64,000 bases of DNA from Ooceraea biroi (lineage: Eukaryota; Arthropoda; Insecta; Hymenoptera; Formicidae): NCBI RefSeq assembly GCF_003672135.1, contig NC_039506.1, positions 3,658,001 to 3,722,000 on the forward strand, in the 5' to 3' direction. The translations under genes and the position numbers were made by a program. Each line of letters begins with the position of its first letter. Position 1 is the stretch's first letter. Below are positions 26,001 through 41,000 of the stretch, one piece after another. The notes below the pieces were generated by a model, which saw only the letters and a list, made by a program, of their open reading frames with translations, did not search any database and was not told the origin of the DNA.

Positions 26001-29000
26001 AAAGCTGCTTCCGCTAATGTATTTTCACTGCTACGTGCAGCACAGTATTCTTCTCTAAGAAGTAATACCGCAGCAGCCAACAAAGTTCTCGGTATCACTT
26101 AGAACCTGTAAATAACATAGAAATTATGTTAGTTAACGCGAAATGTGACATAATTACATAATTGCAGTACTCTTGTGAATTCAACTCCTTGGCAAAAAGA
26201 AGCGTTTTCAAAGAGAAATAATTTTTCACGGTTATTTTCACTTTTGCGTTTAATGGAAACCTTCTCAGTTATATAATACTTTTCTTCACATTTTCCCTTC
26301 CTCTTTTTCTCTCTCTCTTAAAAAATTATTACTTTTGCTTTTCTACGATATCATCAAATGGGAGAAAGGATCGTAGATCGTATATCTTTGCGGTTTGCGG
26401 AGATTACGCGGTGCGGATGCGATAATATAGAACGCAACGTATCTTCCATTATGTATCTACTGTCTGAAATAGCGTTTATTTCCGAACAGCTTTAACAGAG
26501 TAGAGCTCTCACTTTCGCAACGGTAATTAGATTTTTCTGTAACTGAATATATGTGGTACTTCGGTTACATACGTAGCGTTCGTTGTCCCATTGCGGACGG
26601 AAAACAAGCTCGTGATCTTCCCTTTCTTCCGTTACCGAGTTTTTGTCTACAGTTTCTCTTCTAATTTTTCTTTTCTATATACACGTGATACTTTTCGTGT
26701 CGCTGTACAAGTAAATAAAGTATATGTTTTGCTAATGCGGATTTAATAACACGGAAAATATACATACATTTTATCCCAGCGCCTACCAAATGTGAAAACG
26801 TGATCGAGGTAATTGCCGCGTGTCAAGTTCAGTAGCACTCGCTGCCCGGAGATGGTAGTCTCGTTGCAACCAGAATGTTGCAATCTAATGCAATCGTAGC
26901 GTGATGGATTAGAGAATCGTGTAGCTTCCGTTGCATGGAATGTATACGAGATATTCCTCAATTATAGCATCCTTCCTTTCACCCGTGCTCCTTTGATGAG
27001 TACGAGGTCGAAACTCTGCTTTAGCGGGAATTCATCAAAAGGCATTCGCGTTCGTCGGGACTTTTATCCTCGATATTCTTTTCCATTTAAGTAACTCGAC
27101 TGTCGCTCCAGCAAATCGAGAGAGCTGTGTCGAGAGGACAGGGATGAGGTGGTGGACAAGGGGGATAGTGGGTGAGGCACGTGTCGATTTGTTCGTCCTC
27201 TCAGATGTTCGCGCATTGGTCCATGGCGAGCTGACCGCTTATCTGCCCGCCTACCTACGTATTTTCCTTTCGCGTGCTCGATCTTGTCCGCGGTCTTGTG
27301 CTGCAACAGTTATCGCACGTATGCCATACGACACTGGTGAAATTGGGTCATTCGGTACAAACCGACCATACGAGCCGTTATCTGGTTGCATTTGCAAGGC
27401 CGTACCGGACTGCTCGCGGACGCTGCACGCTCCGGGCGTCAGATATTAGGCGTTATGCCTCGTTAGAATGTGTCTCACATTGCTGGATGTGTACGGTAGA
27501 TGCGTATCTAATCTCACTTATCTTGGCATAACGGAAATCAAAATGCGGTATGGAAATACTTATCGTTACGACGGGATAACTATACGTATAACATTGCGAT
27601 GAAGCTTTAATCGATGAATTTTAATATAATCGATAAGCTTGAAAGCCGTAACGTGTTAATAGTAGGCAACAAATCTCTCCCAATTACATGTAGATTTGTT
27701 GCGGGGGAGCGTGCAATAAACGACACGATAAAAGATGTCTGCTGTTTGGAAACGTCTCGTACTCGCGCTTCTGCTGTAGCGTTCTGCCGCTACAATAAAC
27801 CGTTTATAATCTTGCGGACTAAGAACGAGTTTCCACGCTTACGCCGCAAAGTTTTTAGAGGCTCGCGGCTTTAAATATATTTATGTGAACAGTACGTTAA
27901 TTATATTACTTTCTTAATGAAAGACGCGGAAGAAATGGTTCAGAGAGACGGAGGCGCCTGGTGGGGCGAATGAGACTTTCAGAGAATGAATAAGACGATA
28001 TGAATCCACGCAGGCGTTTACGCTGTCACACGAGACACTGAAATGCTGTGCGATATAAATCACAATTAAGTGAATAAGTGAAAAAAGAAATTGTATACAG
28101 GAGGCGATGGATGCGGTATCCTTTCTCACATGCTATTTGGAACGCATTCCTTCGTCGTATTAGCAATTCGATACGCAGCCCCATGCGAGCGGCGAATAAT
28201 TTCACCGTTAATGAGTACCAAATAACGATCGTTAATTTACTTATGCAAATAAAGAAAAAAGGAGTGCTTGTAGACTGACGGACGACGTGTGCGTTTGTTT
28301 CGGCAATTTGTCGGCCTAACGAGACCGAAAGGAAAGCGCACTGTCGGTCGACTGTACACAAAAGCGTGCAATTAGCGATGGACGTGAGTCCAAGTGCTGT
28401 TGGACCTCGCGTAAAATCACTCGCGTTCACGTTCGCGCTCACGTTACGCGTCCGCGCGACACATAAAGGATTTCACGCGATTCAAAATGCGCAACCGAGA
28501 GACAAAGAGACCCGCGTCAACGTCGCGGACGTGTACCGTCTAACGGGTCTTCTGTTAAATTGGCTTAACATGCTGTAAGCCCTTTTCCTTAGTGTAGCCC
28601 CGCGTTCATTGTACCTCACAATCGTCACGTCATTCGCTACAGCGAGATTGCGAATAGTTAGGCTGCTTGTGGCGCAACGTGATGTCAAGGGAACGTATGC
28701 CATATGTTCGCTTTCTTTGAACTAATTGAAAAAAACGAGCCTTTAGTTTTTTATAGTATTAATATATTATAATTTTCTGTAAGACGACTTTACTTGTAAG
28801 AGTATCAGGGTCACAAGATATGAACACACTGGTTTATTTTTATAACACAAGTAGGATGAGATTTCTTTTTCACGCTGGAAATAATTCGTTTTGCGATTTA
28901 ATCGCCGAGAGGCAGTAATATGTCATTGTCACGCTCTTCCGTTTTTTCTCAAAGAGAAGTAAACGATATCCGCGGTGAAAAGTATGCAAAATACCGCGAG

Positions 29001-32000
29001 GAGTTCAGCATCTGGAATATTTAATAAGAAATACACCCACTGCTTCGATTCGCATCGGTAGCGCCGGTAGTTGGACACGTTCCGTAGATCGTAACGGAAA
29101 TACGAGGAGCAAAGTCGGCGGTTGCGATCGGAATGTTGTTCCTTCAAAGGAATATCTACTCGTGGCGGAATTATCGATTCGGCCGAGTATCGCTCGTAGA
29201 AACCAAATCGATGCATAAATTTGCGATACTTTCTCGATCTTTAATTATCGCGTTCTGCGATACCGCGAATTTATCTCATTAAGATGAAGCATTAGTTACG
29301 ACACTTTAGTTGGAGATACGATTTCCTAACGTCAAGACAAAAAATGTAGCAGTCATTTTATTAATTTATTAATCGAGAAATAAATACTAGTTATATCAAA
29401 CAATTGTGTAATAGTAGTTACAAATATAGATAGAAAATGACGTCACTATTCATATTTCGATTCATTGAATAGAAACTAGAGAGAATGTTAAAGACCGAAC
29501 TTGATGACGAATTACGTGTATGTATTTCTAGACCCACGAGTGTCAAGTAAACTCTCTCGCATGAACTTGCGGCACCAAGTACATCGCATCGTTGACCTCG
29601 CATCCTGATTAACGATAATGCGAAAACGTCAAGTTCGTACCTCGTGCGGCGCGTAGGTGGGCTGACCCTCGACCCTGACTTTCGTCCTCGCTCCGCTTCG
29701 GCCGCGACCTCAGCGGCGACCTCGACCGCGATTCTCGATGGAAAAGAAGGAAGACGTACTCTCGTAGTCCAGCACGTCGCTGACGAGCCGGCGGGCCGGT
29801 CGAGTCTAATCACCCGATCGTCTCGGTCTTCCGACTGGTCGACCCCTGCGTCCTCGGTTGATCTTCCGTCGAGGAGGCGCCGCGACCCTGCAAGAGCGCG
29901 CACCGCAATCGAATCGCGAGATCCTGGACCGTTTGACAGCGCTATGCTGACGCGGTTCGGACCGGCACCCAAGATCGCGATGGTAGTTCCGCGTTGCGCG
30001 TAGCACCCTCTTCCGCGTTCCGAAGCGACGCTCTCACGAGGTGAGCTGCGCCGTTTGCGAGGGCCGTTCTGCTGTGCCGCTGTGCGGTGAAGACGAAGGA
30101 AACCCGCGATGAGATTGTTTCGGGGTTTGCGCCCGACTGCGGCCTCGCGTAGGACGCTCCGAGCCTATGAGTCCCCGCTAGTCCCACTTACCAACCAACC
30201 AGAAACTACTCGGGTATACTCGGAATCCTAAGCTGCATCTCCGCCAATCCTCCTTTACTCCTTCCTCCGTCGTGCTATCCTCGGGCACGGGCACGCTGTA
30301 AGACGCACGTAAGCCCGTGTTCGTCCGGGATTCGCTCATGCTTTTCGTCTTTCGGCGCGGAAGCCGCTGAAAGGCGCGAGCGAGTTTAGCGGCTGGAACC
30401 GGTCGTTTCTGCTAATCGGCCGTGAAGGCGTCTTACAAATTGTTAATTGATATTAGCGTAGAAATTACAAGAGAAATGTCCACAAGTCTTTTTTCTCCAA
30501 GCAAATGAGCATTAAGAAAAACTGCTCTTGTAACAGCGATTAACTCGTCGCCAGTTTGATCTTAATCCTGGAATATCGCAGCGAGGCCTATCGGAAGCTG
30601 TAATGAATTCGCATTGTAAGACGATCTTGGTGCCGTGTTGAAACGCGTGTTCCTTCTTGTAAAACTAGTACCTACAACGATCATTATTTTCATGAATCGC
30701 GCACGGGAGAGCGCAAGCCTCACAATTATTACTTCCCGTTGTCGATGGGCTCTCGCTTTATCGCGATTTTTTGATCGCAGACACGGTCGAGTAACACATA
30801 GACGTCTGAGGTACAGCCTTTCTCTCTAAAGATCGAACGCATATTCTTCTCGACTTGAAGATGCAGGGTGAAAGTCGGTGGCTATCTACTAGACGCAAGA
30901 TCAATTTGACGTAGCCGCTAATCATTGTCTGCGGTGCAATCCGGGGAAACTACTACTCTATGGCTATATTTCGCGTGTTGTACGCAGATTCTCTATTCGA
31001 AGCAGCAAAGAGGACGTCGAAGATTCAACATCAATATTGACACCGTTGGCAACAGCCAACTGACCACTAGAAATTGGAAAAACTGAACCATTCTTTACGC
31101 CTGTACTGGCGTTTTTGCGCTTCGAACAAGGCGAATGCCGATTCACGAGAAGTGAGAACTGTAGAGAAAGAAATGTAACAGTCAAGCATCGGGAAAGAAC
31201 GGCTCCAAAGACGCGTAACGCAGAAGCGGAATGTCGTAGACTGTGGAAGATGATCTACTGAAGATGCAAGATTTTTATATTCGAGACCAAGAGATATTTT
31301 AATCCCCGTAGTGCGTGACTTTGTGTTGTTGTGAAAACATGCGTATTCAGAGTAAATTTTCACCGAGGAAAAATTCTCTCCATATTTATGAGAGAATTCG
31401 CTTTCTAAGCTCGATACAAGTTTTATGATAATGCTGTGTGTGTGTCACGGCGCAATCAGATGTACAACTTTTACGGCAATTATCCGAAGATACATCTGCT
31501 GCATATTATGTACAGGCAAACTACATAATTGCGGAGAGTAACTTATGGAACAACGTATGGAAATTGATGCGGAGATTCGGTCAATTATTCTTGGCAACTC
31601 CTCGCCTAGAAAAATCGCAAAATCCGTACGTAGATGATCTGCATTGTAAATTAAGTAGATGCACCTTGGGATATCCTTGATATCTTGTTTTACTTTAATC
31701 TCTGATTTTGCATTAATTAAATATTACTCATCATAACTTGCATTATCGTGAATGCAACCGCAACTAAAGCCCGCAGCGACTTGATTCTTTGTTTCATGAT
31801 ACTATCGTCATCTATGTTAATAAAAAAATAAAAAATATCTCGGGTAACTCGAAATAGAAAAGACATCGCAATGAATCGTGTTTCAATCTAGACGCTTATC
31901 TGGACGCTTTGATCAGTGATGACTGGCTGGTCAAAGGTATCTTGTAGGTACCTCGGACGCGATTGTGCGAGAGAACTCGATTCGTACTCGGAGCGCATTG

Positions 32001-35000
32001 AAGCGCAGTGCAGCGCACAGTGCGGCGGTAACGGTGTCGTGCAGATGGTAACGTGCAAGAGTAGAGCATCCGCGAGTCGGAGCCGCGGGTGATGGACCGT
32101 GACGTTCTCACAGATAACTCACGGCTTCCGACGTCCATTCGCGTTCTGCTTATGTCAAGTTATCCGAGGATAACTCAAGGGAGAGGCGAGTTATTCTTTT
32201 ATATTTTGAAGAGGAACATACCCTCGACACGGTGTCTGCGTTTATACGCTCATAATGATGCGCTGTATAATCGCATCTCGTGCTTTGCTCCATTGAGAAA
32301 TATTTATGCTGGTTTTACATTCTCAGCAATATATATATATATATATATATATGTAATAAAAAAAATTAATATATAATTGATGTTACGATTAAGACAACAG
32401 CAAAACGTAAAAAACGAGTTTTACGTGTTAAAACGACAAAGTTAAAGTAATGACAAATACGTGCAATAAGCACTAAAATTATTCAATCATTTGTTATATT
32501 TATTATATGAAAATGCAATGATTACTGATTAAAATAACAAGATAAATCCTTATTGATAGTATTAAGTAATCTTTAGTGTGTGTTAAATCAAAACATTTGT
32601 CATTATTATTAACAAAGAATGTTTTACCAGTATTTGAACAATTTGCATCTTTTTAATATCGTTAGGAGTATCATCAAAGCTTTCTATGAAATCGCCTTTA
32701 TCGACTTGTGGTAGATTAGAAGTATCTACATTTTCTTATCCTTAACTTTTAGCAGTATCCAACGACTTTAAAAAGATCGATAAATCGTCTTTATTACTGC
32801 ACAAGAACGTGTAATGTTTACGTACGTTTTTTGAAATTATTTATCACATTTGTTTTTTTATAATATTCTCTTTTTGATATAAAACGTACGTACGTGAGAT
32901 GCAAAAACAAGCAAAGTTAAATACATTGTCGTATATATTTTATTAAATTAAAGTAAAATTAACAAATAACATTGAGAGTTTCTTGTTGATCATTTTACAA
33001 CGCTACCATGTACAACACGTTCCTCGAAGAATATTTTCGGAAGATCAGAGATAGGTATGTACAAATTACAACGAGTACAGTTGCAAAGCCTGTGACATTG
33101 CATGAAGCGATTATAAAATTGATAGCACTAAGAAGATGCTCATCAATGTTACAATACGATAATTACTGCTACGTTAATTATTGGGGGAATATGAGGCGTT
33201 TTGAACGTACTGTACAAATTGTATATAGGCGGCATGACACATATCTCTTATCTCTACGTTTTTGTACATACTTTTTACATTCAACATTTGTCAACGCCTC
33301 TAGAGATTATACATGGCACGGCATCGTATGGTTGATACACGGTCAGTTACAATATATCGACTTCCCTCGTTATCTCTCGTTTGCTCGCGTTCAGATTTGT
33401 GCTCATCATCGTACGGAAAATTCTTGCTTGAGCGATTTTCCAGATAAACATACTCGTTGATGATTCGGTAATGTTGGCGGCGAGCAAGCGTCAATTGCTA
33501 ACAAATGCTTTTTGCGCTTAAGTTGTGGAAAGTGAATCGACCGTAGTGCCATTTCTTACGGGAACGCATAATAAATTCGCGTTAAAGCTAACGCCGGCAA
33601 ATGACAAATATCATGGATCATCGACTGCAGATATATCGGGAGCGGAAGTATTATGATGATTCGGCCTCTCTCAGACGTCGTAAGACACTTTGTCGAGGTC
33701 ATGGTAGCGTATACAGTAACCGCTGTAAGTCTTGATCTCTAAGACACCAGCGTAGGACCTTGCCGGCAAGGAACCGGGATCCGTGTGTCGTCGGGGGCAC
33801 CGATGTCCTCTCGGACATTGGCAGAGCGGCGAGGCGTTCACCTCTTCGAGCTGCGAGTTACGTCTTTTGCGTACGGTGAATAGACGGCAGGGTTCCTTGT
33901 GCTGGCATCGTATTCTCTGCAGGCAGACATAGATCTTAGTTACTGTTTCACGGGTCATTTATTTTGAAAGGAAGTTTAGTTTCCAAAGTAAATTTCAGAC
34001 TAATGTGCACGTGAATCGACAGGGATTTCAGAGGGATTTCACACCGTGGGATGCAACTAAAGAGAGAGAGAGATCAGTTATGGAGGTTTAAAAAATTGCA
34101 TTTTCAGATAAGTGATTTTCGTCTTTCCGCGAAGACTCGTTAACTTACGCTTTGCGGGGAACAAGCGAAGGCGTAGATGAAGCCTTCATTTCCGTCCGGT
34201 GATCTGTGCGGTTGTCTTCGCACTAGGTACGGCACACTACCTGGTCGACATCGGCAGTGAACTCGTTGTACCGTTGCGTTTCCTGGACCACCCCCGGGTG
34301 CCAGTGTCCACGTAATATCCCTACAAAAAGAGTCACGATATTTCAAGACGTACATTAAACTGAATATTGAAATAAAAATATGCAATCAAATTTAAATTTC
34401 ACTGATTTCAGTTTTGCATGATTAACGTGCGGTTGATAACATTTTCACGGAGAAAAATTTATAAATAAAGAATTTATCCGCTTGTTGCACAGCAAAGAGA
34501 TTTTTTATACACAATAAAATTGATAGAAATGAAATCAAGATGGAAACTTTGAGGATTCGATCAAGAAGAATGTATTTCGTGTGCAACTAACTTGAAGTAA
34601 CGACAGATGGGAAGTCGTTTCACGGGTTCGCAGAGCTTGTAGCGGCGCGTTTTATCGACGATCGTGTGTCCGTCGTCGCCGTGAAGACTGCTGGGGCAAG
34701 CACGGCCGTTCGGACAACGACATTGTCTCTCGACCCACGGTGCACCATATAAATCCACCTTGCTACATACCTCGCTCCGGTCCGCGCACTCCGGTAATTC
34801 CTTCTCGCTGTCCTGCGCAAACAAGCAGCCGCATCGTTAATAAAATGGTGCGATTAGCACCCTCGCGGAAATTCCTTGCTTCTTTTGTCGCGTAAAATCC
34901 CTTCATTCTTCGAATTAATATCAGTACATTAGTAGGTCGTCTGATATTGCTTGATTAATATGTATATCCGTAATACATGTTGCTATTAAAAGGTCGCATG

Positions 35001-38000
35001 ATCCCGAGATCTCGCAACGATAACAGATTTATTAATAGGGCGTTTAAAATCACAGTGATTGTACCGTTGCGTAACAATAAACGTTTGAACGTGTCGCGCT
35101 GTGGTACCCGGCTAATGAAATAAACGAGACGATTGCGCACAGACTCGTAACTAAAGTATATCCGCTCTTTCTGCCGACGACGATACAAAGTCTGCTATAT
35201 AACTGGACTATTTAGATGTTGCCAGTCCATTCATTGAGGCAATCGCGTACGTCCTGTCCGGCCTATCATCGACAACGTCGACTGCCATAAGGCGACCACA
35301 GAATCTCGAAATATCTCTCAAAGTATCGCCGTATCTCTCGCCGGATCTCGATCGGTGTCGCATTTTAATTTTTTCTCGCCTGGAATGCGAGTTCTGGAAA
35401 CGTTTTCCAAGTAAACGTGCCGCGAGTCTCCGCTCGTGGCAGCGATAGCAATGATAGCTTCATCGGTACGGCACTCGTCGTGCCGTTGAATCAGAAATGA
35501 CTCTCCGCCGTGATTCGTCGATTTATCTTTCCATGTGTTCGCGGATACATTACGCGGTTATCGGAGAGAACGTTTGTCGCGCGCGGTCACGCGCATTTTC
35601 TATTAACGCGGTACATTTATCGAGCCGTACGATGGTGCGTGTGCGAGTCGGAGTAGTTAAGGCAACGTACCATTCAACGAAGAAACGTTCGAGGAAATGG
35701 CCTTCCGCCGTTTTACCGCCGACTGTGAGCATTCGACTTTTTGCTATGACCATCCGTTCATCTCGTTTGTCTTTTTGTCGCTTCTACCGTAACCTCCAGC
35801 ACAACTACTATCAGCATTACTGATATACTACATCCACAGAAAAGATTTCTGGACTTGATGCTATTACTCTTTAATCTATCATAAAATAAGATCGCTATAG
35901 CGACAATCATATTTATTATTGAAAAGAAGCATAATTTAATCTTGAATAGAAAATTCGAAAATTTAGATTCAAATAATCTTGGTGCTATCTCATTAATTTT
36001 CTCAGAAGGATTTAGATAAAAATTTGTAGCAAGTTCACAATATTCTTGATTTAAGAATATTGTGAGATCTAAAAGACATCTTATTCTATTCTTGTAAGAG
36101 AATTTGTAGAATCTGCACAAAACGGCCAATATTTATGTGTTGTAATCGAAAATCGGAAAAGTGTTTCTGCGTTTCTGTTATTTACAATGAATAAGTGGAA
36201 ATGTCTTATCTCGAATCTTATTTCTCAAGTAAGTATATTGTATATACTTACTTACATTTCCATATCTTTTAATATTTCTTGTAGAGTATTGCACTTATTC
36301 ATTGTAAATAACAGAAACACTTTCCCGATTTTCGATTGCAACACATAAATATTGGCCGTTTTATCGGAATAAAGGACGCAGAAGCGCCGAGTCGACGAGC
36401 GACTGTGAGAAAATGATGCGTCGACATCGACAAAGCCTACTATAAAGTGGCGCTAATATCAAATTATTCTACATACAAGAATATATAAGCATAAATTTGT
36501 ATATGTTATTCTTGTCTCAAGACAGTAAGACAATCTTATTTAATTCGAGAGAGAAGAATAGAAATTACTGATTTAAATTAAAAATTGTTTTATTTTCATA
36601 TTTTTTATACTTGTAATACGATTAAATTAGTCAAGAATATTTTTCGTCTTGTTATCAGAAATCCTTTCTGAGGGTGTACTACTATTACTACTACTACTAT
36701 TATCCGCCACGATACAACGGATTGTGCGAGTAGCTTTTTATGGGGAAAAATCTCCTTTGATCTGGTTCATGCTCGAAGCCTATACATCCGCAAATATTGT
36801 TCGACGAGCAACGGATTATAACATGAGTGATGATTTAACAATTCTGGATTCGCTTGTGAAGTCGCTCGTAATTTCTCCAACACATCGTAGCCAGCTACAT
36901 TTGTCGTGCCTCAACTACCGCAAAATAAAGTCTTCAGAGCGCCTTTGCATCACGTCTAATTCGCTTCGCGACGTGACTGCGATTTCAATAGCTTCCAATC
37001 GTTAATCGTGCTTGCTTGCCGGCGTTATCCTCGCCGTGCGACGTTTTCTACGCATCTCTTTATCCCTACTTCCGTCGGCTCTAAGAACGAAAGAAAAGGC
37101 AGGGAAACGAAAGGCGAAGGAAGTTTTTGAAGCTGATATAGCAGGCAGCGGGATTCACGCACACAGCGACGGTAAACTAAAATGGGATAATAGAAGGACC
37201 GGAAGGGCGCCGTAAACCATCCGGAAGTTCTCACGCGTCTCTCGCTTCTCGCACGGCCGCAATGAAAATGACACCTGGCACTCGGGATGGACATACTACA
37301 CGAAGGCAAAGGAGGTGGAGGTAGCCGCTAGGCACCGACGACGACGATGAAGAGAAGAAGGGCGCGCGAGACGAGGAACGAGCTACGGGACAAAAAAAAA
37401 GAGAAGAAAAGAGAGGCAAGACGCACGACGACGCAGAGAATCTGGTCGGATGGATGGATGGCGTTAGTAAAAAGATCGCCTCGCTCGACATCGTTCCATA
37501 TAGCTATACCGGATGTGCCTAAGCCTGGAAATCTCGCCGAGCGATCGAAAATATAATGGCACCGAGCGCTCCACATAATCGACAGAATAATTAATCGCTC
37601 GCGCACTCGATCCGTACCTATTAATCATTCCGTACGTTCGGAAAGCTGGCCGTGATGCAGGCTACTCGAGAGTAGAACGATTTCTGGGAAAGAGGACTAC
37701 TCTTCCGCTACCACAGTGCTCCCCCGAATCATTCGAACAGATTTAACAAATTTTATTGGCATCAAATTCCCGTTGCGAGTCGGTGTAACCACGGCAGGGG
37801 CAAGGGGAAAGAGCGAGGAAAAGAAAAACGCGCAGGACTCGCGATAATTAAAAGGGAAGGATCCACTTTTCCGAGCAACAGCCGGGGCACGCGTGCCTGC
37901 TCGCGCGATTTCATGGAGCCGCGTGACTTTTGTCCGATCGCGAGCGGTGGTTTTCTCTCCTCGAGATGTGTCGTCATCCCCACTGCATCATTCTTGCGCA

Positions 38001-41000
38001 CGTACTCTCGGCCCACGTGCGAACGTACGTATCTACGATACGTCGTACTTGGGTGTCGCGATTGTCCGCACGTGTAGACCTACGCACGTACCCCATACGC
38101 GCACACGCGCGCCGGCGGGCCTGTACACGCACGCATACACTCACGCATACGTTCGATACGTAGGTGTTTACAGCAACGACAGCAACAGGTTCGAGCACGG
38201 AGTGGGCGCCGCTCTTTGCTAACGGCTATGTTCCCCTCTCCATATTTCCTGCGTCTGTAAGCGGACGATTTAGCTTCAAATCCTCGGAATGCTTCTCGAG
38301 AGTATATAAACTCGTGCATAAATATCGTCGCAGACACATCCTACAGTCGCGCGACTTCTATTTTCACGAGAACAGGATATATCAAGCGACTAAAATTGAT
38401 TTCGCGAAAATCCGTGCGAGCGAGAAGATTATGAGAAGCACCATACGTTACACGTAACGTAATCACATCGTGATGTTCTCGGCGATGCAATTGCGTGGCT
38501 CGTTAAGATAGACTCGCCAAGATTAGGCTGCTAAACGTTTAGCCGCTTTCCGCAGCAATTTAGGCGACGATTCACTCGGACAGCTTAACGTGATCTTGAG
38601 GGAACGAAGTTGACGAACGAGTCCTCGAGAAACTCGAGGAGACGTTCGCGCAATAAGGATTTAATGTATCGCATTTAAATCGTGGAGATTGCTCGATCGA
38701 AAGTACAAGGTGTAGCGGTAATGCGCATAGCTTGCGTTTACGTGATTAGGTGGAATGTTACTTTAGTCTTCCGTGTGTTGAACATGCTTCTGTACGTAAT
38801 ATCGGAATCATCATTACACGCGTATCAGATATGGTCAATCCTCCTTATTTAAGTTTCTAATTATATTTTATATATAAATACAAAAATATATATATATAAT
38901 GCTTAAAAATAAGCTATTGAGTTAATAATAATTTGGAAGAATTTAGTGATTACATCGTCAATTATTATTATTTTATTATTTAATATCGATGACTGGCTTA
39001 CCCCGATTTGGTACAGCACTCTAGGTTCCTCGTGCGTCAATCTGTGCCTTCTGTTACGATTGATCAGATCAATTTCGAGCATCGTATCGTCAAACTCCTG
39101 TAGTTCGGCGAGGTACTTGCTCTCGTCAAAAAATAAATACTCGTTGAGGTACTCGTCATGTTCGGCCCCCTCGAATGGATCGACGGGAAGCTCGCATTTG
39201 CTTCGACGGATGATGCCGATGATCGCTAGCAGGGTGTACAGCAGGTGCTGTATCCTTTTGCCGGTCATCGTATTACGAGAGGTAGAGAAGCTCCTTTCCG
39301 ATAAAGAATCTCGCGAAGATCGGCAATCGCTGTTTGCGTTCTCGAGGGAACGTTTGCTGCGTTAAGGTGCTTTACTCACGGTGGGGGGGTGCAATAAAAA
39401 GAATGGAAGGGGTTCGATACATTCACCTTCTTATTTGCGCGACAAGGCGTTCAGAACGAGCGAGAGAAGGATTAAGGAAACGCTCATAGTAAGAACACTC
39501 GTAGCAGAAGAGCCGCAAAAAGATTCGAGGAAACTCGAACGCCGGTAATTTGCTCCTATTTGAAGTCCATCTTCGCGACTTTCAAATGCGAGTTTCATAT
39601 ATCGACCATCGGAGAGAAGCGGAAAGATCTTTCCGGTGGTAGATCACTTGGATAATTGTTCTGGTGGCTCGTTCGACCGGAGTCGAATCGACGAATTTAA
39701 TTCCACTTTCTTGAAAACTGAAATCATCGATTTTCGCGAACAAAACTCGTGTATTTCGGTTCAGTTTTCACGGATGTGTTCCTTCGGTAACAATAAACGG
39801 GCGTGCCACGTGGTTCTGTTTATTATCGCTAGATTTCTGCTTTGTCGTTTTTTCCTTTCGCGTTTTGCCACCGTCCGATCTCGAACAACGTGAAGGAATG
39901 GTCTGCCGATCGTTATCCGCGATATCTTGGTCCAAGTCAATAGAGCGTATCACACTAGCGCACTCTCACTACGTCGCGGATCCTGCCTCAAATTACTCGT
40001 AGCGATCCGTCGATCGGTCCGATCGTGGCTTCTTTTTGCGAATCTTGCGTGTCCTCTCGAGAAGCGAGCAAGCGAGCAGTCGGGAGGCTGAGTGAAACGG
40101 AACGTCGGACGAGATCAGCCTATACGAAGGTATGCCGTCCGCTCGACTGGACTCTTAAAAGCCAGAAGTAAAGCATGAATGGATGCCCCCACCTCTTTTC
40201 CTTCGCCCTCCCCCTCCCGCCTTCTCTTCTCATTCTTGACTGCTCCTGTCCCCGCTCTTTCTCTTGCTCTTACGTCATCCCCACTGCTACTCTCTATCCA
40301 GGGCCTCTCTATCTCTCCTTCGAACGTTTTCATCGTCGCCGTTTTCTCGGGACACGTCGTTGCCGTTGTCCTTGTATCGCATCCTCTCTTCTCCGGCGCT
40401 CCGCACGAAGCGCGTTCTCCGCTCCCCGAGAGCGTATTAACGAGTGTTTTACTCTTTCTCCGGAGGTCGACCCGTTTGCATTCGCGCGGCGATCTGTTTT
40501 GCCGCGATCCACCGTTCTGCATAGTTTTCTGCAACAGTGTTTGCAACCTTCCCTTTTCCCTCTTCCTCGCTCTTTTACCGGCGAGCCAGTTTTTCGCCAA
40601 CGATCTGCTCCTTTCTGTGATTATTCGACCGAACTCACCTTCGTACATTATATTTCCTTTTTTCGCAAGTCTGTTTCCTCTCGCGAGTACACTTTATATT
40701 TTCCACCATAATGAGCTAATAATTCTACAACATTGAAGAAATATGCATTACAGAAAGCGTCATGCGATAATATTTTGATTTACAGAGTTAATTATTTTTA
40801 TTCTCGTATCCAATCATTTGCAATTAGTATCAGTTTTGTATTATATAAATATCTCTTTATGAATTATTTATTTTTACATTCTCTCTCTCCCTCTGCGAAA
40901 TATTTTATAAAGTACTGTGGCATATGCGATAATAAGCTCTTACCATATAAATGTTTATCATTATTAAGAATGCAAAGGTATCGTATCGGGGAATGCTATA

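Noticed and set aside
25350..26102. 250-codon plus-strand frame, Val/Ala-rich
   Set aside because: It is the antisense shadow of the argos first coding exon, where biased codons keep the opposite strand open.
29418..30003. 184- and 119-codon frames on opposite strands
   Set aside because: Arg/Ala-rich products of a CpG-rich block; treated as possible untranslated or promoter sequence.
33008..33460. 150-codon plus-strand frame
   Set aside because: No recognised domain, no promoter or splice partners; kept out for lack of support.
15467..39268. One single long Argos gene using all eight cysteine exons
   Set aside because: Two signal-peptide exons, two repeats of the same cysteine module, and a stop at 33671 between them support two genes.
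33671..39268. Venom toxin gene
   Set aside because: Similarity to a named spider peptide is a database-label effect; the architecture is that of a conserved secreted arthropod protein next to Argos.
40115..40736. Three overlapping 177-185 codon frames on both strands
   Set aside because: Pyrimidine/purine-rich low-complexity sequence suppresses stops in several frames; no domain, no splice support.
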